This document shows, in pieces, positions 61,033 to 64,000 of a stretch of DNA of 64,000 nucleotides (position 1 is the stretch's first letter; every line of letters begins with the position of its first letter). A program made the translations under genes and the position numbers. The notes beneath the pieces were generated by a model. That model ran no database searches and had not been told where the DNA came from. It saw only the letters and a list, made by a program, of their open reading frames with translations. This DNA comes from Rotaria socialis (taxonomy: Eukaryota; Rotifera; Eurotatoria; Philodinida; Philodinidae): the NCBI GenBank assembly GCA_905331475.1, contig CAJNYU010001021.1:149318-213317 (forward strand), given 5' to 3'.

Positions 61033-62363
61033 TTTTACCCCTTGCCTATAGCACATCCACCATACAAATTGAGTCACACAGTATCAGTTCTGCTTACTTT
61101 ATCAAATTTTTTTATTTTATACGATACAACAAGTGGAAGTCCAGAGAGACATATAATGAAATATTCTATTTTTGCATTGGGCGTGGATAACCAAAAAGAC
61201 AAAATTTTGAAAAAACGCGTTTAAAAACTCAAATAGCACCAGTGACTGTGCACTGCCTACGTCCAATAAAAAAACGCATAAAGAAGCCATTTTCGTCTGA
61301 AAACAAATAAAAGCCCTTAAAATAATTAAATTGGCAAATAGAACGCAACTAAGATCATATCACGTGATTCATGAGAAAAAAATAATGAAATTGATAAATT
61401 TACATTTTATTTGTCATATGTTTCATGACGAATTTAGTATGAGTTATATTTAATTGCACCGAATTTATGTGATCATAACTATATAAAATAAATCCATCAG
61501 TTATCTAAGCTACAAAAATCAGATCTTTTTTATGAGCAAGTAAAGTAGTTGCGTATTCTATCAAATTGTACGCTAACAATGTAAGTAGTATCTTTATAAC
61601 TCCTGTAAAAATATCTTTATGGAACATGATAATATACTCTAACAAAAAATTGTCTTAATCCCCCATATAACGACAAATAGAGTTTTCTATTCCAACAGCT
61701 TTTTCTTAACTAAAATATGTCCTAGTGACGAATTGAAGAACATTAAAATAAAAACTGTTACATTGTTCATGTGTCTTAGTCTATCGACTAAGCATTTGTT
61801 CATCGTTTTATTATGTGTATCATAGACTGAAACGAGCCAAAAAACATCCGGCTCGACGCAAACAACGAATTTTCAAAAGCAGATTTTTCAACAATAATAA
61901 TAATTAACACGTGACGAACTGCAGGATATCCTACGGCTTATCATTACCATATTCTAGATAAAATGTAGATTTTCTTTTTTTATCTCAATTTGAGATTATA
62001 AACATAGTTTAATTCGCCAGAAAAAAAGGCTTGTCAGCGCAGCCCCTTTGAGGCTAAAATGTGGAACTCACATATATCTCTTAGACTTACTAAAATAATT
62101 TAAAAGAGCTCATGTAAAAAATCGACTTTAATTTCCAAAATCTATACTTAGGTCATTACTTATTTGCTCATACCTGTAATGGAGTATTAATTGTTAGTTG
62201 GTATCTATAGCAATGGTAGATACTATTGGGTTGATGCAAAAGTCTTCGCCGATTTTTTTTTAAAATTACCTAAATTCATCTAGCACTACTGTGCATTTGC
62301 GGTTTTCACATATATGATACCGCTTGTGTTGTACTATAAAATGACATTAACACATATCCAAAT
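61033..62363. other. Intergenic, repeats only
   Basis: No gene recognised. The short dispersed repeat of 20028-20066 recurs at about 62035-62075. Confidence 0.5.
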
Positions 62364-62946
62364 GAGCAGTCATTCAATTCCGCAATGTTGAACATTCCGG
62401 AATCAGGTCAAATATGAACACTGTCCGATTCCGGAACTGGTTCATCTGATTCCGGAATTAGTTCCTCCAATTCCGGAACTGCTTCGCCCGGTTGGCCGTA
62501 GAAAGGCCGAAAGGAAAAATGTCGAAAGGGAAAAATACCGAAAGAAAAATACCGAAAGAAAAATACCGAAAGAAAAATATCGAAAGGGAAAAATGCCGAA
62601 TGGATAAATGTCGAAGAGAAAAATGTCGAAAAGGAAAAATGTCGAAAGAAAAATATCGAAAAGGAAAAATGTNATTCCGGGAATCGGACGAACTAATTCC
62701 GGAATCGAACGAAGCAGTTCCGGAATCGGGCGAAGCAGTTCCGGAATTGGAGGAACTAATTCCGGAATCAGATGAACCAGTTCCGGAATCGGACGGTGTT
62801 CATATTTGACCTAATTCCGGAATCAGATGAACCAGTTCCGGAATCGGACGGTGTTCATATTTGACCTAATTCCGGAATTGACGGAACTGATTCCGGGGCG
62901 GAACTGGTTCCGGAATGTTCAACATTGCGGAATTGAATGACTGCTC
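62364..62946. mobile_element. TIR element with 37-bp perfect ends and internal satellites
   Basis: GAGCAGTCATTCAATTCCGC followed by AATGTTGAACATTCCGG (62364-62400) is repeated exactly inverted at 62910-62946. The interior is made of ATTCCGGAA-based units, including two tandem 56-bp copies of CCGGAATCAGATGAACCAGT...TTTGACCTAATT (about 62762-62875), and a CGAAAGAAAAATA minisatellite (62500-62672). The 105-codon frame across it is repeat-derived and contains an unknown base; it is not a gene. No transposase. Confidence 0.85.
62500..62672 (+). repeat. CGAAAGaAAAATa minisatellite
   Basis: About twelve copies of a 12-15-bp unit, GAAAGAAAAATACC and variants, ending at an undetermined base (62673), probably a small assembly uncertainty. 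Confidence 0.85.
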
Positions 62947-63856
62947 CGGCTTACCGCGGTAAATTTGTGTTGATGGGAGCCGGTAACCGGAGCGGTAAAA
63001 CCGCGGTAAACCGTCAATTTTACTCCGGTTTTCCCAACATGGGAATTCTTATTATAAATTCTACAATGAAAAAAAAACACATTACGTAGCTTCATGAATC
63101 ATGATTATTATGAATGTTTTATTTCGTCACAAATTGCGACTTGCAATAACAACAAGAAAGGTAATAGTAATACTTTTCTTTCTGCGTATCGTCTTATCTT
63201 TTTGCTAGAGAGAAAAATGGGTAAACAATAATCAACTGTTACTTCTATTTAACTTTATTTTCAAGACAAGTGAGAGCCAGGTAAGCAAAGACTAGACTAG
63301 TTTACCTAGATAAAATTTCCAAGTATTTTAGAAAACAAATCTATTTTATCTTACGTGGCTCGATAAATTCATATTCGTATGATTCGATTCAAATAGAATT
63401 TTTCTACTGGAAACTTAAAAGGAAGTGAATACTAGTATTCGTCCTTTGTTTTTGTTCCAAGATCTTGCATAATTGTTAGCTCGAAATAATACTCGTAATA
63501 GATAATATTGAAGAGGTAAATAGTGATAAACTTGCCTCTGCTCTAAAGATTCTTATCTGCTGCTTTTTTTATTCATCCGCTTGGTTCTACCATATTCATC
63601 CATTGGTATATTCGTAATCTTATAAATTTATTCTTCGAAAGCTGCAGATTACTATGAAACAAACAGAATCTAACATGCTGTTATTGAGAAGTAAAAGAAG
63701 AAGAATATTCCTACACTTCGACAACTGAGTATATGCTAATCTGCTGGTAAATTCAGTAGTCTGATATTTTTCTCTACAGGCATTGTCGACTACATCTTTG
63801 AGTTGAAAGTCAATCTGATACCGAGTTATTTGCGTTGGATAATATTCACCACGACT
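62947..63856. other. Intergenic, nothing recognised apart from CCGCGGTAAA repeats
   Basis: The first 90 nt carry inverted CCGCGGTAAA / ACCGGAGCGG motifs. They could be the outer part of a larger element around 62364-62946. The rest is AT-rich without features. Confidence 0.5.
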
Positions 63857-63943
63857 GCAGTAGTGTCAAACTTGAAACTTGAATTCAACTGAAACTTCAA
63901 GTTTCAAGTTTCAAGTTTGACGTTATTGCTCTGACACTACTGC
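63857..63943. repeat. Small inverted-repeat element
   Basis: GCAGTAGTGTCA at 63857 and its complement TGACACTACTGC ending at 63943, with AACTTGAAACTTGAA and TTCAAGTTTCAAGTTT inside. It folds into an 87-nt hairpin and is MITE-like. Confidence 0.7.
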
Positions 63944-64000
63944 TTCCCCGGCACCCACATTAAGGGTATATATGTGTGTGTAGACAAGCGAATCTCCCTT

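Noticed and set aside
62492-62809. 105-codon frame rich in Lys/Glu and PESDE repeats
   Set aside because: It is a translation of the minisatellite and CCGGAAT units, with an unknown base in the middle and no gene context.
1-64000. CRISPR arrays, rRNA, tRNA and the spliced-leader RNA gene
   Set aside because: CRISPR does not apply to a eukaryotic nuclear locus and no array is seen. No tRNA cloverleaf, rRNA block or leader gene was recognised by eye; a covariance-model scan would settle tRNAs and snRNAs.

Overview
The window reads as nuclear DNA of a small-genome invertebrate animal, most likely a bdelloid rotifer (Rotaria- or Adineta-like). This is inferred from four things: AT-rich DNA; protein-coding genes cut by many GT-AG introns of about 50-75 nt; a polypyrimidine-AG acceptor within 0-25 nt of most start codons, as expected for spliced-leader trans-splicing; and a bacterial-type DUF1349 gene. 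No sequence search was possible, so the species is open.

Layout. 1.4-4.1 kb (+): a Shab/Kv2 voltage-gated potassium channel in five exons. 4-16 kb: almost gene-free, with a foldback element (6.2-6.5 kb) and a hAT-like non-autonomous element with 8-bp target duplications (7.0-8.2 kb). 16.3-17.3 kb (+): Ser/Thr-rich mucin-like membrane protein, broken by an assembly gap. 17-25 kb: dispersed repeats, including one MITE nested in another at 22.3-23.1 kb. 25.0-26.7 kb (+): TMEM87 family protein. 28.2-37.7 kb (-): a tight co-oriented block UBE2V > RCOR/CoREST > RETREG/FAM134 > NAXE > HSDL1-like > COG8, with gaps as small as 55 and 78 nt, a candidate operon. 38.9-41.1 kb (+): pyruvate dehydrogenase phosphatase. 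42.0-45.5 kb (-): an ankyrin-repeat protein and a USPL1-like protein lacking a recognisable catalytic core. 46.0-48.0 kb (+): secreted protein with two Ly6-like domains, an EGF-like and a ShKT-like module. 48.4-49.5 kb (+): a U-box domain fused to a Rab-like GTPase with a CC tail, the most unusual protein here. 51.9-58.5 kb (-): a DUF1349 gene cut in two by a complete, young Ty3/gypsy LTR retrotransposon (+; 52.2-58.2 kb). 58.5-64 kb: gene-free, with foldback and TIR elements and tandem repeats.

How genes relate. The minus-strand block holds housekeeping genes of unrelated function (ubiquitin signalling, chromatin, ER-phagy, metabolite repair, Golgi tethering), so shared expression rather than a shared pathway would explain the clustering. 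The retrotransposon has LTRs differing at two bases plus a CT-run length, a 5-bp target duplication, PBS, PPT, gag and pol in different frames, and a U UUA AAC slippery heptamer followed by a perfect 14-bp hairpin at the gag-pol junction.
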